From the NCBI GenBank assembly GCA_964534845.1, contig CAZHPV010000060.1, positions 1-15,486 of the forward strand: a DNA stretch of 15,486 bases, given 5' to 3'. Source of the stretch: CALCKU01 sp964534845. Its GTDB lineage: Bacteria; Pseudomonadota; Alphaproteobacteria; Caulobacterales; Maricaulaceae. This document shows positions 1-8,602 of the stretch, one piece after another (position 1 is the first letter of the stretch; every line of letters begins with the position of its first letter). A model generated the notes under the pieces. It made no database searches. It was given only the letters and a program-made list of their open reading frames with translations, and was not told the origin of the DNA. Both the position numbers and the translations under genes were made by a program.

Positions 1-7
1 GGATTAT

Positions 8-385
8 ATGAAGTCTAAAAATAACGAAAACCAAGATCAGCTATTCGCTCAATTAGTCATTGCGGCGGTTGGCCTGGAATTTGGCATACCGCATACACTT
101 ATTGATAACCGCACCAAGGGGACGTCGCGCGCCGCCTTTGGGAGGCAACTTGCCATGTATTTGTTGAATGTCGTTTATGATGTCAACTTATCACGGGTGG
201 CGCGTGTGTTTAATCGCGACCGCAGTACGGCGAGCCACGCCTGCCACGTTATTGAAGATCACCGCGAAGACCCTGTACTGGATGCGAAAATATCTCGTCT
301 CGAGAATTTTCTGACGGGTGCACCCAGACCACATAGGAGCCAGAATTCGCAACCAATGAATAATAGTGGAAAGGTTTATTCATGA
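8..385 (+). CDS. DnaA domain IV-like helix-turn-helix protein
   Basis: A 125-residue protein resembling the C-terminal DNA-binding domain of the replication initiator DnaA, without its ATPase domain. Residues 45-53 (GRQLAMYLL) match the domain IV helix before the recognition helix. Residues 70-79 (RDRSTASHAC) match the DnaA-box signature, usually R-D-H-T-T-V-x-H-A. The tail after about residue 102 looks disordered. Such free-standing domains are known in Alphaproteobacteria; binding to DnaA boxes or related sites is an inference. Its stop codon overlaps the next start in ATGA, so the two genes are probably translationally coupled. Only seven bases precede the ATG and the frame stays open there, so a slightly longer N-terminus outside the window is possible. 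Confidence 0.85.
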   Translation: MKSKNNENQDQLFAQLVIAAVGLEFGIPHTLIDNRTKGTSRAAFGRQLAMYLLNVVYDVNLSRVARVFNRDRSTASHACHVIEDHREDPVLDAKISRLENFLTGAPRPHRSQNSQPMNNSGKVYS

Positions 386-1131
386 GCGCGGAAAAGAAAA
401 TATTGCAGCTCTTAATAGATAAGGATGCTGTCATATATCGCGGTGAATTTTCTGATCTTTATGCCGCCTATCCACGCGGTGATCGCCGTCGCCGTGCTGT
501 ATGTTGGTTAAACGAAACCCAGTTTCGCGGATTGTTGGCGCAGGGCATAATCGAGGCCCGTTCCGGGGGGTATCATTTAGCCTATTCCTTTTTGCGACGC
601 CAGAAAGAGAAAGTGACGGGTAAGGCTCATGCTGCGCAACATAGGGACTATGTAGAGCGCGATATTTTCATACCGGGCGGGGTAAAACGCAAAGCCGTAT
701 TTAACGCAAATACTTCGCCGCTGCGCCGACTAGCGCGCCTAAAAGATAAAACAGGGGAACCCGTTTTATCAACGGCGGAAATAGAGGCGGGAGAGAGGTT
801 TGCCTCTGATTATAATTTTTGCAATCTGGGTCAGATATCCACACAAAATTACATGCACGCCGGAAGCGCTAAGGGGGCAAAACATACCACAGCCGCCTCA
901 CATATTGAGGATATATCAATTTCAAGATTAGACGCTAAAAAACGGGTTATGCGTATTTTAAATGATTTAGGCGGGCTGGACCGGGCTGTCATCGGTGTGT
1001 GCGTGAATGAACTCTCATTGGAAAATCTCGAACATACGGAAAAATGGGCTCGAACGTCTGGGCGGACAATTTTGAAACTTGGCTTACAAAGACTAGTGAA
1101 ATTTTATGGTACAGAACTTCGCGGGTCGTGA
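382..1131 (+). CDS. DUF6456 domain protein
   Basis: A 249-residue protein of an alphaproteobacterial family with unknown function. The recognisable DUF6456 region is about residues 112-243: a motif SPLRRLARLKDKTGEPVLS, then AEIEAGERFASDY, and a helical C-terminus (about 184-243) containing VCVNELSLENLEHTEKWA and a terminal leucine-rich helix. The N-terminal 70 residues are basic (PRGDRRRRAVCW at 31-42) and could form a winged-helix-like fold, suggesting nucleic-acid binding, which is inference. It overlaps the DnaA-C-like gene by 4 nt and the pair ends at the hairpin terminator near 1250. I recall similar neighbourhoods with sufE in other alphaproteobacteria, so the context supports the family call. 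Confidence 0.8.
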   Translation: MSAEKKILQLLIDKDAVIYRGEFSDLYAAYPRGDRRRRAVCWLNETQFRGLLAQGIIEARSGGYHLAYSFLRRQKEKVTGKAHAAQHRDYVERDIFIPGGVKRKAVFNANTSPLRRLARLKDKTGEPVLSTAEIEAGERFASDYNFCNLGQISTQNYMHAGSAKGAKHTTAASHIEDISISRLDAKKRVMRILNDLGGLDRAVIGVCVNELSLENLEHTEKWARTSGRTILKLGLQRLVKFYGTELRGS

Positions 1132-1249
1132 CGCATATTACAGGACATCTAAGCCTTACCTAGAATGATATATATAGCTAGGGTCAAAAAGTGTAGCGGC
1201 TTACTTGGGGGTACTCGCTATGCGCGTTGATTTATACCCATAGTCAACA

Positions 1250-1298
1250 CGATCTGGCTCTACTGGCAAGTAGGGTCAGATTGGCTTTTGCGTTTTTT
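1250..1298 (+). terminator. Rho-independent terminator of the DnaA-like/DUF6456 operon
   Basis: A long hairpin: the arm at 1252-1264 pairs with 1269-1281 across the loop GGCA. It gives 13 continuous pairs including two G:U, and can extend by two more pairs to 1250-1283. It is followed by TTTT at 1286-1289 and TTTTTT at 1293-1298. The T-rich side is only on the + strand, so it serves the upstream operon, about 120 nt after its stop. The T-tract begins a few bases after the stem and is interrupted, so termination strength is uncertain. Confidence 0.7.
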
Positions 1299-1328
1299 AG
1301 CGAGTGAGTGTTTTATCAAAATTTGAGC

Positions 1329-1754
1329 TTAATGCTCCGCATGTTCTGCCATTGATTTTATCCGGGCGATCATAGCTTTAAGCCCGTTAGAGCGCTGAGG
1401 CGAAAGATGTTCCGTCAAGTCAAGTTCCGTGAGAATAGCTTCTGGCTCGATCGCTAAAATGTCCTTAGCTGTCCGGTCTGAGAATATCTCAAGGACGATA
1501 GCGACCAATCCTTTCACAATATGCGCGTCACTATCTCCGCGAAATATAAAACGGGGCGGGGTCTGTCGAGTGAGTTCGGTCACTAGCCAAACCTGACTTA
1601 CGCAGCCTTTAACCTTAGTGGCGTCATTCTTCTCACCCTCAGCGAGCGCGGGTAATTTTTTACCGAGATCTATCACATACATATAGCGCTCTTCCCAATC
1701 CCCGAGAAAGGCAAAGTCGTCTATCAGTGTCTGTATATTATCCGGATATGCCAT
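1329..1754 (-). CDS. sufE: SufE-type cysteine desulfuration protein
   Basis: SufE accepts persulfide sulfur from the cysteine desulfurase SufS and passes it to the SufBCD scaffold for cytosolic Fe-S cluster assembly. At 141 residues it has the normal family length. Cys51 in VKGCVSQVWL is the sulfur-accepting cysteine and falls at the same position as in E. coli SufE. Downstream blocks fitting the fold include RFIFRGDSDAHIVKGL and the C-terminal LSPQRSNGLKAMIARI. No suf operon partners are in the window, so it acts in trans with genes elsewhere. It converges on the DUF6456 gene. No clear Shine-Dalgarno is visible before the ATG. Confidence 0.93.
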   Translation of the reverse strand: MAYPDNIQTLIDDFAFLGDWEERYMYVIDLGKKLPALAEGEKNDATKVKGCVSQVWLVTELTRQTPPRFIFRGDSDAHIVKGLVAIVLEIFSDRTAKDILAIEPEAILTELDLTEHLSPQRSNGLKAMIARIKSMAEHAEH

Positions 1755-1812
1755 AAGGTAAAATCTATATCTATTACTTTAGCTGTTGGGTATTTATTCT
1801 AAGCCGCAAACT

Positions 1813-1899
1813 CTACTGTGTGTCATCACCGACATAGGTTTTCATTCCAGAAATATCAAGGCAGGTGATGATCGTCGGGGCAGGGGTGAAGCGCTGCAT
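1813..1899 (-). CDS. Possible 28-residue protein, translationally coupled
   Basis: A short ORF whose ATG overlaps the stop of the upstream aminotransferase gene in the arrangement TAATG, typical of translational coupling. The peptide begins MQRFTPAPTIITCLD and ends ISGMKTYVGDDTQ. It has no transmembrane segment or recognisable motif. It could be a genuine small protein, the remnant of a longer gene, or chance. Support is the overlap alone; no family is recognised. The remaining 60 bp up to sufE hold nothing clear. Confidence 0.3.
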   Translation of the reverse strand: MQRFTPAPTIITCLDISGMKTYVGDDTQ

Positions 1900-3035
1900 T
1901 AGGGCCTAAGTTCATTATGTTTGCGGTCAAGAAATTTCCGAAAGGCTGTAAGGCCGGTTTCCATATTGGTGCGGCCAAATCCGATACGAAAACGGTCTTT
2001 TGGTGCCGTCATGAGTTCGGAATGATAAATTGAGGCCGGAAGCAAAAGCACGCCTTCCTCTTCTACAAGATTTTTACAAAAGGCTTCAACACCGCCCCGG
2101 CCTTTATAGCGCGGAAACGCAACACAGCTTCCATCGGGGTGATGCCATTCGAAAAGCTCTGGATAGTCGGCAAAAAAGGTGTCCAGCTTTGCAATATTCT
2201 CACGCATTAATGTCCTGCTTCTCTGGATGAGTTTATCGCTAACGCCTAATGCGATATGGGCCAAGCGTTCACTCGGAGCGGAGTTGCAGATTGAAAGATA
2301 ATGTTTGTATTTTTCAAGCGCATCTAAGAGAGCTTTGTCCTGAGACGCAATCCAGCCTATGCGTAATCCGGGTAGCCCGTAGGCTTTTGACATGACGTTT
2401 AAAGAAATGCCCTTTTCATAAATATCGGCGGCTTGCGCAATGCGTTTGCTCTCATCAAGTTCAACACCGCGGTAAACCTCGTCACTAAACAGATAAAGGC
2501 CGTGCGCGCGGCATATTTCGATGAGTTGAGCATAATCATCTTTGGGGATGATATGCCCCGTCGGGTTATTGGGGAAACAAACTGAAACCAATTTGGTATT
2601 TGGTCGTACGGCCTTACGGATGTCGTCCAAGTCCAGATGCCAGTGATTATCGGGGTCGAGGCCAATGCCGCTGACCGCGCAAATATCCAAGGGTATGGTT
2701 TCGGCTGCCTGATAATTGGGCACAATAATGATAGCATGATCGTCCGGTTTTAGTAGAACGCGCATAGCGGCATAGACGCCTTCTTCAGCGCCCGCAAAAC
2801 AAAGAATATTATCTGGCTTAATTTTTTCATATGTAGCGGAAATAGCTAGCCGTAAATCCGGCGCCCCCCATGTCTCAGTATAGCCCAAATGTAAATCCGC
2901 GAGGTAGTCGTGCGGAAGCTCTGCCAAATCCAGCAAGTCTCCAACAGACAGGCTTTGCGTATCTGAAGCTGTCATATGATGACGGGCTTTAAATTCCCAA
3001 GTCGAGAAAAAGGTTTCGAGTGCAAAATTGCGCAT
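1899..3035 (-). CDS. Class I/II PLP-dependent aminotransferase
   Basis: A 378-residue fold-type I aminotransferase. Key residues of the aspartate aminotransferase family are visible: Asn157 in FPNNPTG, Asp185 in LFSDEVYRG (bonds the pyridine nitrogen of PLP), the Schiff-base Lys217 in NVMSKAYGLPGLRIGW, and Arg350 in RFRIGFGR (binds the substrate carboxylate). The N-terminus (ETFFSTWEFKARHHMTASD) resembles a subgroup of uncharacterised aminotransferases related to capreomycidine-synthase-like enzymes, so the amino donor cannot be named. The ATG has a good ribosome-binding site, AGGAG at 3045-3041 on the minus strand, five bases upstream. It diverges from the histidine kinase gene. Confidence 0.88.
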   Translation of the reverse strand: MRNFALETFFSTWEFKARHHMTASDTQSLSVGDLLDLAELPHDYLADLHLGYTETWGAPDLRLAISATYEKIKPDNILCFAGAEEGVYAAMRVLLKPDDHAIIIVPNYQAAETIPLDICAVSGIGLDPDNHWHLDLDDIRKAVRPNTKLVSVCFPNNPTGHIIPKDDYAQLIEICRAHGLYLFSDEVYRGVELDESKRIAQAADIYEKGISLNVMSKAYGLPGLRIGWIASQDKALLDALEKYKHYLSICNSAPSERLAHIALGVSDKLIQRSRTLMRENIAKLDTFFADYPELFEWHHPDGSCVAFPRYKGRGGVEAFCKNLVEEEGVLLLPASIYHSELMTAPKDRFRIGFGRTNMETGLTAFRKFLDRKHNELRP

Positions 3036-3256
3036 ATGTTCTCCTGCTTAAACCCGCCAAAACCCCTCTAAACAGGATCGACACATTTCGATACACATTA
3101 ACCTAAGCGGTTTCCAGAGTGGTCGCAATAAGGCGAGTGGGGTATAATAACACGCCCCATAAGCGAAAACACTCGCATTGGGACGCAAAATCTAGTCTGA
3201 TATAACCTATTTAGTAGAAGGATAATCTTATTCGTATTCGCGGTGCACATAATGGC
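3036..3256. promoter_or_regulatory. Divergent intergenic region
   Basis: About 220 bp (195 bp if the kinase starts at 3230) separate the divergent aminotransferase and histidine kinase genes, so promoters for both should lie here. An AGAAGGA sequence at 3216-3222 is a good ribosome-binding site for the + strand gene. I could not define convincing -35/-10 boxes, and no full TTAA-N7-TTAA CtrA site was found. Confidence 0.4.
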
Positions 3257-5002
3257 TTGATAGTGGCAATGTTCGTCTGGATGATGGCGCTTGCGGCGTC
3301 ATTTTTAGCGGCCTATTTGCGGGGCGTGGATGTTATGGGTCTGCTGCCTTACGGCGCGGTTGCGGTTAGCCCTGTGCTTGTTACGCTTTTGTTTTGGCCG
3401 GTTATTCATCGTGAATGGGCGAAAATCCTCGTCGTGTTTTCTTGGCTGGCTATGGCGATCATAGCCTGCGTTGGTGTTTCCTTTGCTCCTATGGCGATCC
3501 TGTTTTTATGTGCCCCGACAATTGCGGCTCTTTTTCAAAAAGAAATTGTTATAGAGGCGTCGATTGCGGCGGCTCTTTTGGCGGGGCTGCTATTTTATGC
3601 TGGGCATGTTGAGGTTCTGCCCGATAGCATCGCAGGAGTTCAGCAGATGGACTGGGCAAAAAAGGCGGGAACATTGGCTACCTTATTTATGATGGTCGGT
3701 TCGGTCTTTGCAGCGGCGCGCACGCCGTCGTCAAATGCTCTTATGGCAGCGGACCCGCAACGGGAAAAGGCTGCTTATAACGCAAATACCAAGACGGGAG
3801 CGAAAAGCGGCGCCCAGAAAATGCGGGAGGCTTTGTGTAGTCGCACGCTTGCGACTTATCCTGGCTCTGTCTTGCATATTGCGCGCAATGAAAAGGTCAC
3901 CTTATTATCCGAGAAGGATATTATCGGGCTTAGCGGTTTTGACCCTAGCGAGAGCCAAAGTGCAGAGGAGGGCGGGCATTCAGAATCTGATGATCTGGTA
4001 TTAGACTTCGGGCCGGGTCTTTTATCATCCGACCCATTGGCACAAAACCAGATATTGGATGTTATTAAAGCCTCGCGTCAGGAAAATCAGGCGCAGGACC
4101 GCGTTGTCGCAGCGCGTTCAGCAGAGGATGTTTTAACCTATCTTGATATACGGGCGGTGCCGCTTGAAGAGGGCGATGTCGGGCTTTACATTCAGGATAT
4201 GTCAAAGCGCGGCGATGGTGATTTCATGCGCGAGATTACTTCGAATATTGACGTCATTGAAGAAATTTCGGGGTCTTCAGAAGCGGATAGAACGCGCAGT
4301 CGCAATCTTTATTTTGCCGGTGTGAGCCATGAGTTACGCACACCACTAAATGCCATTATCGGCTTTTCCGATATGATGCGCTCACGCCTTTTTGGGCCTT
4401 TGCCGGGGAAATATGCTGAATATGCGGATTTGATACATGACAGCGGGCAACACATGCTTGATCTTATCGGCGACGTCTTAGACCTTAGTAAAATCGAGGC
4501 TGGAAAATATCAACTGGTCTATGATGAGTTTGATCTGTCGGACGTCATCCGCAGTTCTATTAAAATGATGCGTCCGGTATCTGATACAGGCTCTGTGCGC
4601 CTTGATGCGGAAATCGCCATTGATGACGATCTGTCCCTTACCGCTGATAGAAAAGCCGTACGCCAAATTTTACTCAACTTGATTAGCAATGCCGTAAAAT
4701 TCTCTCCAAAGGGAGAGCGTGTTGTCGTTGGCTCAAAAAAGGCGGGTGACACTATTCATCTTTCGGTAAGCGATAATGGTTCGGGTATGACACCCCATGA
4801 ACTTGAGCGCGTGGGCCAACCTTATGAGCAAACCCGTAGCGGACAAATCTCGGATGAGCGGGGCAGCGGTCTTGGCTTATCGCTGGTCAAATCGCTAACC
4901 GAGCTTCATCAGGGACGCTTTGCCATTGCCAGTCAGGAAGGCGAGGGCACAACGGTAGACATTTATCTGCCCGTCGATCCAAAATTTGACGCTAAGTCAT
5001 AG
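3257..5002 (+). CDS. DivJ/PleC-family membrane sensor histidine kinase
   Basis: A 581-residue kinase from the TTG at 3257. Residues 1-155 contain about five or six hydrophobic segments, then a linker, a probable degenerate sensory region (about 190-315), and a complete catalytic core: phospho-acceptor His358 in VSHELRTPLNAIIGFSDMM, N box LLNLISNAVKF (472-482), G1 DNGSG (507-511) and G2 GSGLGLSLV (536-544). The H-box extension FGPLPGKYAEYADLI plus DVLDLSKIEAGKY is typical of the DivJ/PleC/PdhS group, which controls the response regulators DivK and PleD in alphaproteobacterial cell-cycle polarity. The multi-pass N-terminus is closest to DivJ architecture; orthology is inferred. There is no receiver domain. 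The start is uncertain: the Shine-Dalgarno at 3216-3222 is correctly spaced from an in-frame ATT at 3230, not from TTG 3257, GTG 3263 or ATG 3269. Confidence 0.85.
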   Translation: MIVAMFVWMMALAASFLAAYLRGVDVMGLLPYGAVAVSPVLVTLLFWPVIHREWAKILVVFSWLAMAIIACVGVSFAPMAILFLCAPTIAALFQKEIVIEASIAAALLAGLLFYAGHVEVLPDSIAGVQQMDWAKKAGTLATLFMMVGSVFAAARTPSSNALMAADPQREKAAYNANTKTGAKSGAQKMREALCSRTLATYPGSVLHIARNEKVTLLSEKDIIGLSGFDPSESQSAEEGGHSESDDLVLDFGPGLLSSDPLAQNQILDVIKASRQENQAQDRVVAARSAEDVLTYLDIRAVPLEEGDVGLYIQDMSKRGDGDFMREITSNIDVIEEISGSSEADRTRSRNLYFAGVSHELRTPLNAIIGFSDMMRSRLFGPLPGKYAEYADLIHDSGQHMLDLIGDVLDLSKIEAGKYQLVYDEFDLSDVIRSSIKMMRPVSDTGSVRLDAEIAIDDDLSLTADRKAVRQILLNLISNAVKFSPKGERVVVGSKKAGDTIHLSVSDNGSGMTPHELERVGQPYEQTRSGQISDERGSGLGLSLVKSLTELHQGRFAIASQEGEGTTVDIYLPVDPKFDAKS

Positions 5003-5068
5003 CGATATTGCGTCTAGTGAAATCGGGCGTGGCTTGCATATGAATATGTAACGCCTTAAACGGCGATT

Positions 5069-5545
5069 ATGGTGTCACAGGATTTTTTGTTAAAACGCGC
5101 GAATGCTAAGGATAGAGCGGCGATAGAGATGCTTGTTCAAATGGCCTATGATAAATGGGTCTCTGTGATCGGGCGAAACCCTTTACCAATGGACGTTGAT
5201 TATCAGCAAGCCCTTAAAGATCACAGATTTGATTTATTGTATAAGCGCGGGCAAGACGGCGCGCAAAACATACTTGCAGCTCTCATAGAAACCTATGAAC
5301 AGGTTGATTGTCTTTTTGTCGAGAATGTCTGTGTTTCACCCCGGTTTCAACGCCGCGGACTTGGGAAACAGCTTTTGGCGCATGCTGAAGCTCTGGCGAT
5401 TGAGAGCCAAAAGCCTTTTATGCGTTTGGATACAAATAAAAAGTTTTCGGGCAATGTCGAACTGTATCACAGCCTAGGTTTTAAGACCGAATGGGAAAAA
5501 CCCAATTCGGGCGGAACGCATGTAAGACTGTGCAAGGCTTTGTAG
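5069..5545 (+). CDS. GNAT-family N-acetyltransferase
   Basis: A 158-residue acetyl-CoA-dependent acyltransferase. Motif A, which binds the CoA pyrophosphate, is seen as VSPRFQRRGLGKQLLAHAE (residues 89-107, Q/R-x-x-G-x-G/A core at 95-99). Motif B is NVELYHSLGFKTEWE (129-143). The central VENVCVSP strand is also typical. The substrate (small molecule or protein N-terminus) cannot be told. It lies 66 bp after the kinase gene on the same strand with no obvious terminator between, so it may be cotranscribed. It converges on the bcsB-like gene with only 38 bp between stops. Confidence 0.88.
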   Translation: MVSQDFLLKRANAKDRAAIEMLVQMAYDKWVSVIGRNPLPMDVDYQQALKDHRFDLLYKRGQDGAQNILAALIETYEQVDCLFVENVCVSPRFQRRGLGKQLLAHAEALAIESQKPFMRLDTNKKFSGNVELYHSLGFKTEWEKPNSGGTHVRLCKAL

Positions 5546-5583
5546 GGTCGTCCTCTAACATGCGCGGCATCGCCTCGACGAAA

Positions 5584-8454
5584 TTATGACTTATCAGTCC
5601 GTGATGCCGGGCTGATCAATGATAATAATATGAACATAAAGATGAATAACCAGACGAACAACCAAGCAGATTGGGAGATAGGATTGCCAGCTGATCTAAC
5701 GTCTTGCGAGGCATTGTGGAACAATTTACTACCTTTGAATTTTGCTGAAAATTGTGTCCCCAATACTATAGTTTGACGTTTTAGCGCCGCGACTTCATCC
5801 TCTAAGGCCAGATCATACCAATTCAGAGACGTCCATTTTTTTGGATCGCTCAATTTCGTTTTAATCGCGTTCCAGTCTACTTTGTCAGATTTTGCAAAGA
5901 CGGGCTTAACACTGCCGCGTAGGATAATTTTTTTGACTGGATCAGCTTGAGTGTGTACGGCGGATTGCTGTGGTCTGACTGGCGATGATGAGATTTTTGC
6001 TCCTGAGAGTGTTGATCCTGAAACATTGGTAGCTGTGGTTTTAGATGACGTAAGACTATCTTTAGCGGGTTTTTTAACATCCTCACGCTTTGCCATTTTT
6101 TGCAAATTTGCCCAGTATTGACCGATCCATGACGTGAGCGGCTCTGCCTTTTCAGACCCTTGTTTTGCCGTTTTGAGTTTCGGAATAACCGTCAATTCTT
6201 GCTCAGAGACGGGACGGGGATATCCGTTCTTTTGGCTTGAGGGATGGGTAATGGTTTCGGGTTTTAAGCGTGTCATCTCGGCCCATTTTATTGCCGCCTT
6301 TTCTTGTAGGGCGAAATAGCGACTATCAAGAGCCTCAACCATATTTTCGAAATTGACACCAAAGTCAAAATTGAACGTCTTTGGTTTAGTAAAGTTTTGC
6401 GGTGTGATAAATCCGGGCGCAGGCTTTGCAACTTGGGCCATAAGAACCACATTCTGGTTCCAGCGTGCGACACTGCCGCTTAAACTATTCCAGCTTTGCG
6501 GTGCAATTAAGTGCTCGACGCTCTGGCTAAAAGATCGTCCGGGCGTTGTGGTAATAACACCGACAAGCTTACCTTTAGTCGGATAAATCGCGGCCAGTCC
6601 CGAGGAGGTAAGGCGGGCTTTTTTATATGAACGACCAGATATATTGGCACTGTTAACCGCCAATTTGGTATATTGTGTTGGATCAATGATCGGCAGGCTG
6701 GCAGTCTTTTTAGGGATTGTCCCTGCGATTGCCTGACCCCTTATACCAGAGAGAAGGCTTTTGGGGGCCTTTGAGACATAGCGTTTAAGGGCCGAATTAT
6801 TAGGTCCGATCAACATTACATTTTTGCGGGTTGATTGCACGTGCGGGTCGGAAAGACGCAGATAGTCTGCATGCGCCCAGCTCTTGCCGGAGGATTTGGC
6901 CAATTGTCCTAAAACTTTAAAACTGGCGGCCATATCCCGCGTGTTTCGCGCGGAGAGAAGTATCCGGGTATCTTGTCCCAAATTTTGCGAAAACACGCTC
7001 CCTGTAGAGGTCAGGCGACTAAGTTCTGTAACAGGCGAAGCGTTTGCTTTAAGGAATTTGATTGTTGAACTGGGTTTGATATTGAGTCCGTGAGAATGCA
7101 CTTTATGTGCGCAGACGTCCGGCTTTGTCTTAAGGTCCAGCTTGGGCGTGAATGTCAGCACATTATCCCTGCCGCGCAGACTGTGTCTGGGGATATCGAA
7201 AACGACTGATTTGCGTTTCTTATTCAAATGGGTCTGGCCTAGGCTCTGCCCGTTTAAACTTACAGATAAAGTTGATTGGCGGTCTATATTTGCCGTTTGG
7301 GCGAGATCAAGCTGGAGTTTTGCCGAGCTTGCAAGGGGGTCCTCGACATTAAATTTCAAATTCCGTGTGCGAGGGTTCCAATTATCATCAAAATCCGTCA
7401 CACCCAATTCTGATAAACGGTGCGTATCGTGGGTGGTTTTATCGATTTCAGCGAAGGAATCGTGTAAGATAAGTTCGCCGAGACTGACTTTTGATCGTCT
7501 CGCATTTGGCAATTTATAGCGCGAAAAGGCCTGCATCATCTCTAAGAGGTCCGCGTCTGTGTCACCGGTGATGACGATGCGCATTTTATCGCCTTTATCG
7601 ATATAAAGACGGGGGCCTCTTTCTGAAAAAATATCGGGATCTCTAGCCCATTTACCAAGCTCGCTGCGTGTGGCAGCGACGATTTCCAGATCGCTTGGCC
7701 CTTCGTTTAATCTGTAATTTGGCACGTCCGCCATACGCATGGCAACGGCTTGAGCGCCTAGCGCTTGCAGTTTGAGTTTGTTTTCACCGCGGGCCAAGAG
7801 GGAGACGGTCTTGGGTGCAAAGGCGTCTAACCCAAGCGTCTGATTGATCTGTCGAAGGTGTTTCTGCCGTGTACGCTGACGGGTTTTAATGAGTAGAAAA
7901 CTGTTTTTGGTATCAATATCCCAGCTGCCATCCGCTGCACTCAAACAGTCTTTAAAGGTTGATATGGGTAAGCTGATAGAGATTTTATTTTCACCCGTGC
8001 GTATATATTGTGTGCTTAAATTGATACGGGCATCAAAGGCGCGCCCTCCTGGTTTAACCGTGATAACCTTGCCATTATTGAGTTTGAAATTTAAAGGCGT
8101 TCGTTTTGATGCGGCGCCTACGGGGTCAGCGGACATGACCAGTTCAATATCATCCACCCAATGGTTTTCAGGTATTTTAAATTTGAGGTCTTGCTTTTCA
8201 TTCCGCCAATCTAGAATCAGATCGTCAGCGTCGATCTGGTCGTCGAGATTAATTTTGTAAAGTTTAGTCGGCGTGACAGCTGTTGTACGCGGAAAATAAG
8301 TGCTGCTTGCCATAGCAGGGCTTGCGGCCGCCAGCGTGGCCAAACCACCCAAAGACAGGTAGCCGGCTGTCGGGCTTAAGCTGGATGCGCTTATGGCAAC
8401 GCTGGTTAAAAGACCATGCGCGACCCTGTTCCGGATGTGTTTAAATTGGGACAA
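5584..8454 (-). CDS. bcsB: BcsB-like cellulose/exopolysaccharide synthase periplasmic subunit
   Basis: A 956-residue envelope protein. An N-terminal signal-like region ends near AMA (47-49). A single transmembrane helix (about 929-948) lies close to the C-terminus, leaving a periplasmic body anchored in the inner membrane as in BcsB. Two repeated beta-rich modules are seen: an early one with FKIPENHWVDDIELVMSADP, and a later one with SVSLNGQSLGQTHL, GRDNVLTFTPKLD and a Cys-containing segment before SSTIKF, matching the carbohydrate-binding/flavodoxin-like repeat pattern of BcsB. In cellulose synthase BcsB holds the synthase BcsA and guides the glucan through the periplasm. It is longer than typical BcsB (roughly 750-850 residues) because of a Ser/Thr/Lys-rich low-complexity stretch at about 785-845. 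No bcsA or other synthesis gene is adjacent, so the polymer may not be cellulose. It starts at TTG. Confidence 0.72.
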   Translation of the reverse strand: MSQFKHIRNRVAHGLLTSVAISASSLSPTAGYLSLGGLATLAAASPAMASSTYFPRTTAVTPTKLYKINLDDQIDADDLILDWRNEKQDLKFKIPENHWVDDIELVMSADPVGAASKRTPLNFKLNNGKVITVKPGGRAFDARINLSTQYIRTGENKISISLPISTFKDCLSAADGSWDIDTKNSFLLIKTRQRTRQKHLRQINQTLGLDAFAPKTVSLLARGENKLKLQALGAQAVAMRMADVPNYRLNEGPSDLEIVAATRSELGKWARDPDIFSERGPRLYIDKGDKMRIVITGDTDADLLEMMQAFSRYKLPNARRSKVSLGELILHDSFAEIDKTTHDTHRLSELGVTDFDDNWNPRTRNLKFNVEDPLASSAKLQLDLAQTANIDRQSTLSVSLNGQSLGQTHLNKKRKSVVFDIPRHSLRGRDNVLTFTPKLDLKTKPDVCAHKVHSHGLNIKPSSTIKFLKANASPVTELSRLTSTGSVFSQNLGQDTRILLSARNTRDMAASFKVLGQLAKSSGKSWAHADYLRLSDPHVQSTRKNVMLIGPNNSALKRYVSKAPKSLLSGIRGQAIAGTIPKKTASLPIIDPTQYTKLAVNSANISGRSYKKARLTSSGLAAIYPTKGKLVGVITTTPGRSFSQSVEHLIAPQSWNSLSGSVARWNQNVVLMAQVAKPAPGFITPQNFTKPKTFNFDFGVNFENMVEALDSRYFALQEKAAIKWAEMTRLKPETITHPSSQKNGYPRPVSEQELTVIPKLKTAKQGSEKAEPLTSWIGQYWANLQKMAKREDVKKPAKDSLTSSKTTATNVSGSTLSGAKISSSPVRPQQSAVHTQADPVKKIILRGSVKPVFAKSDKVDWNAIKTKLSDPKKWTSLNWYDLALEDEVAALKRQTIVLGTQFSAKFKGSKLFHNASQDVRSAGNPISQSAWLFVWLFIFMFILLSLISPASRTDKS

Positions 8455-8467
8455 ATGCGGTCACCTC
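8455..8467 (-). promoter_or_regulatory. Strong ribosome-binding site fixing a TTG start
   Basis: On the minus strand GAGGTGA (8467-8461), a seven-base match to the anti-Shine-Dalgarno, lies six bases before the TTG at 8454-8452. The pairing decides the start of the BcsB-like gene and offsets the weak initiator codon. Confidence 0.7.
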
Positions 8468-8602
8468 GGTGTTAATATGAGGTTTACGCAGCAAGATAGG
8501 TGCCAAACGCGTCACTTTGGGCGAAGTATTTTTTTGTGCTACGCTTTAAAAGCGAATAGGCTAATCACAGCGTGAATTATGAAATTGAGAGCCCGCAAAT
8601 AA

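Noticed and set aside
7142..7519. 125-codon + strand frame inside the BcsB-like gene
   Set aside because: Antisense shadow of a well-supported gene, with no start signal or family features.
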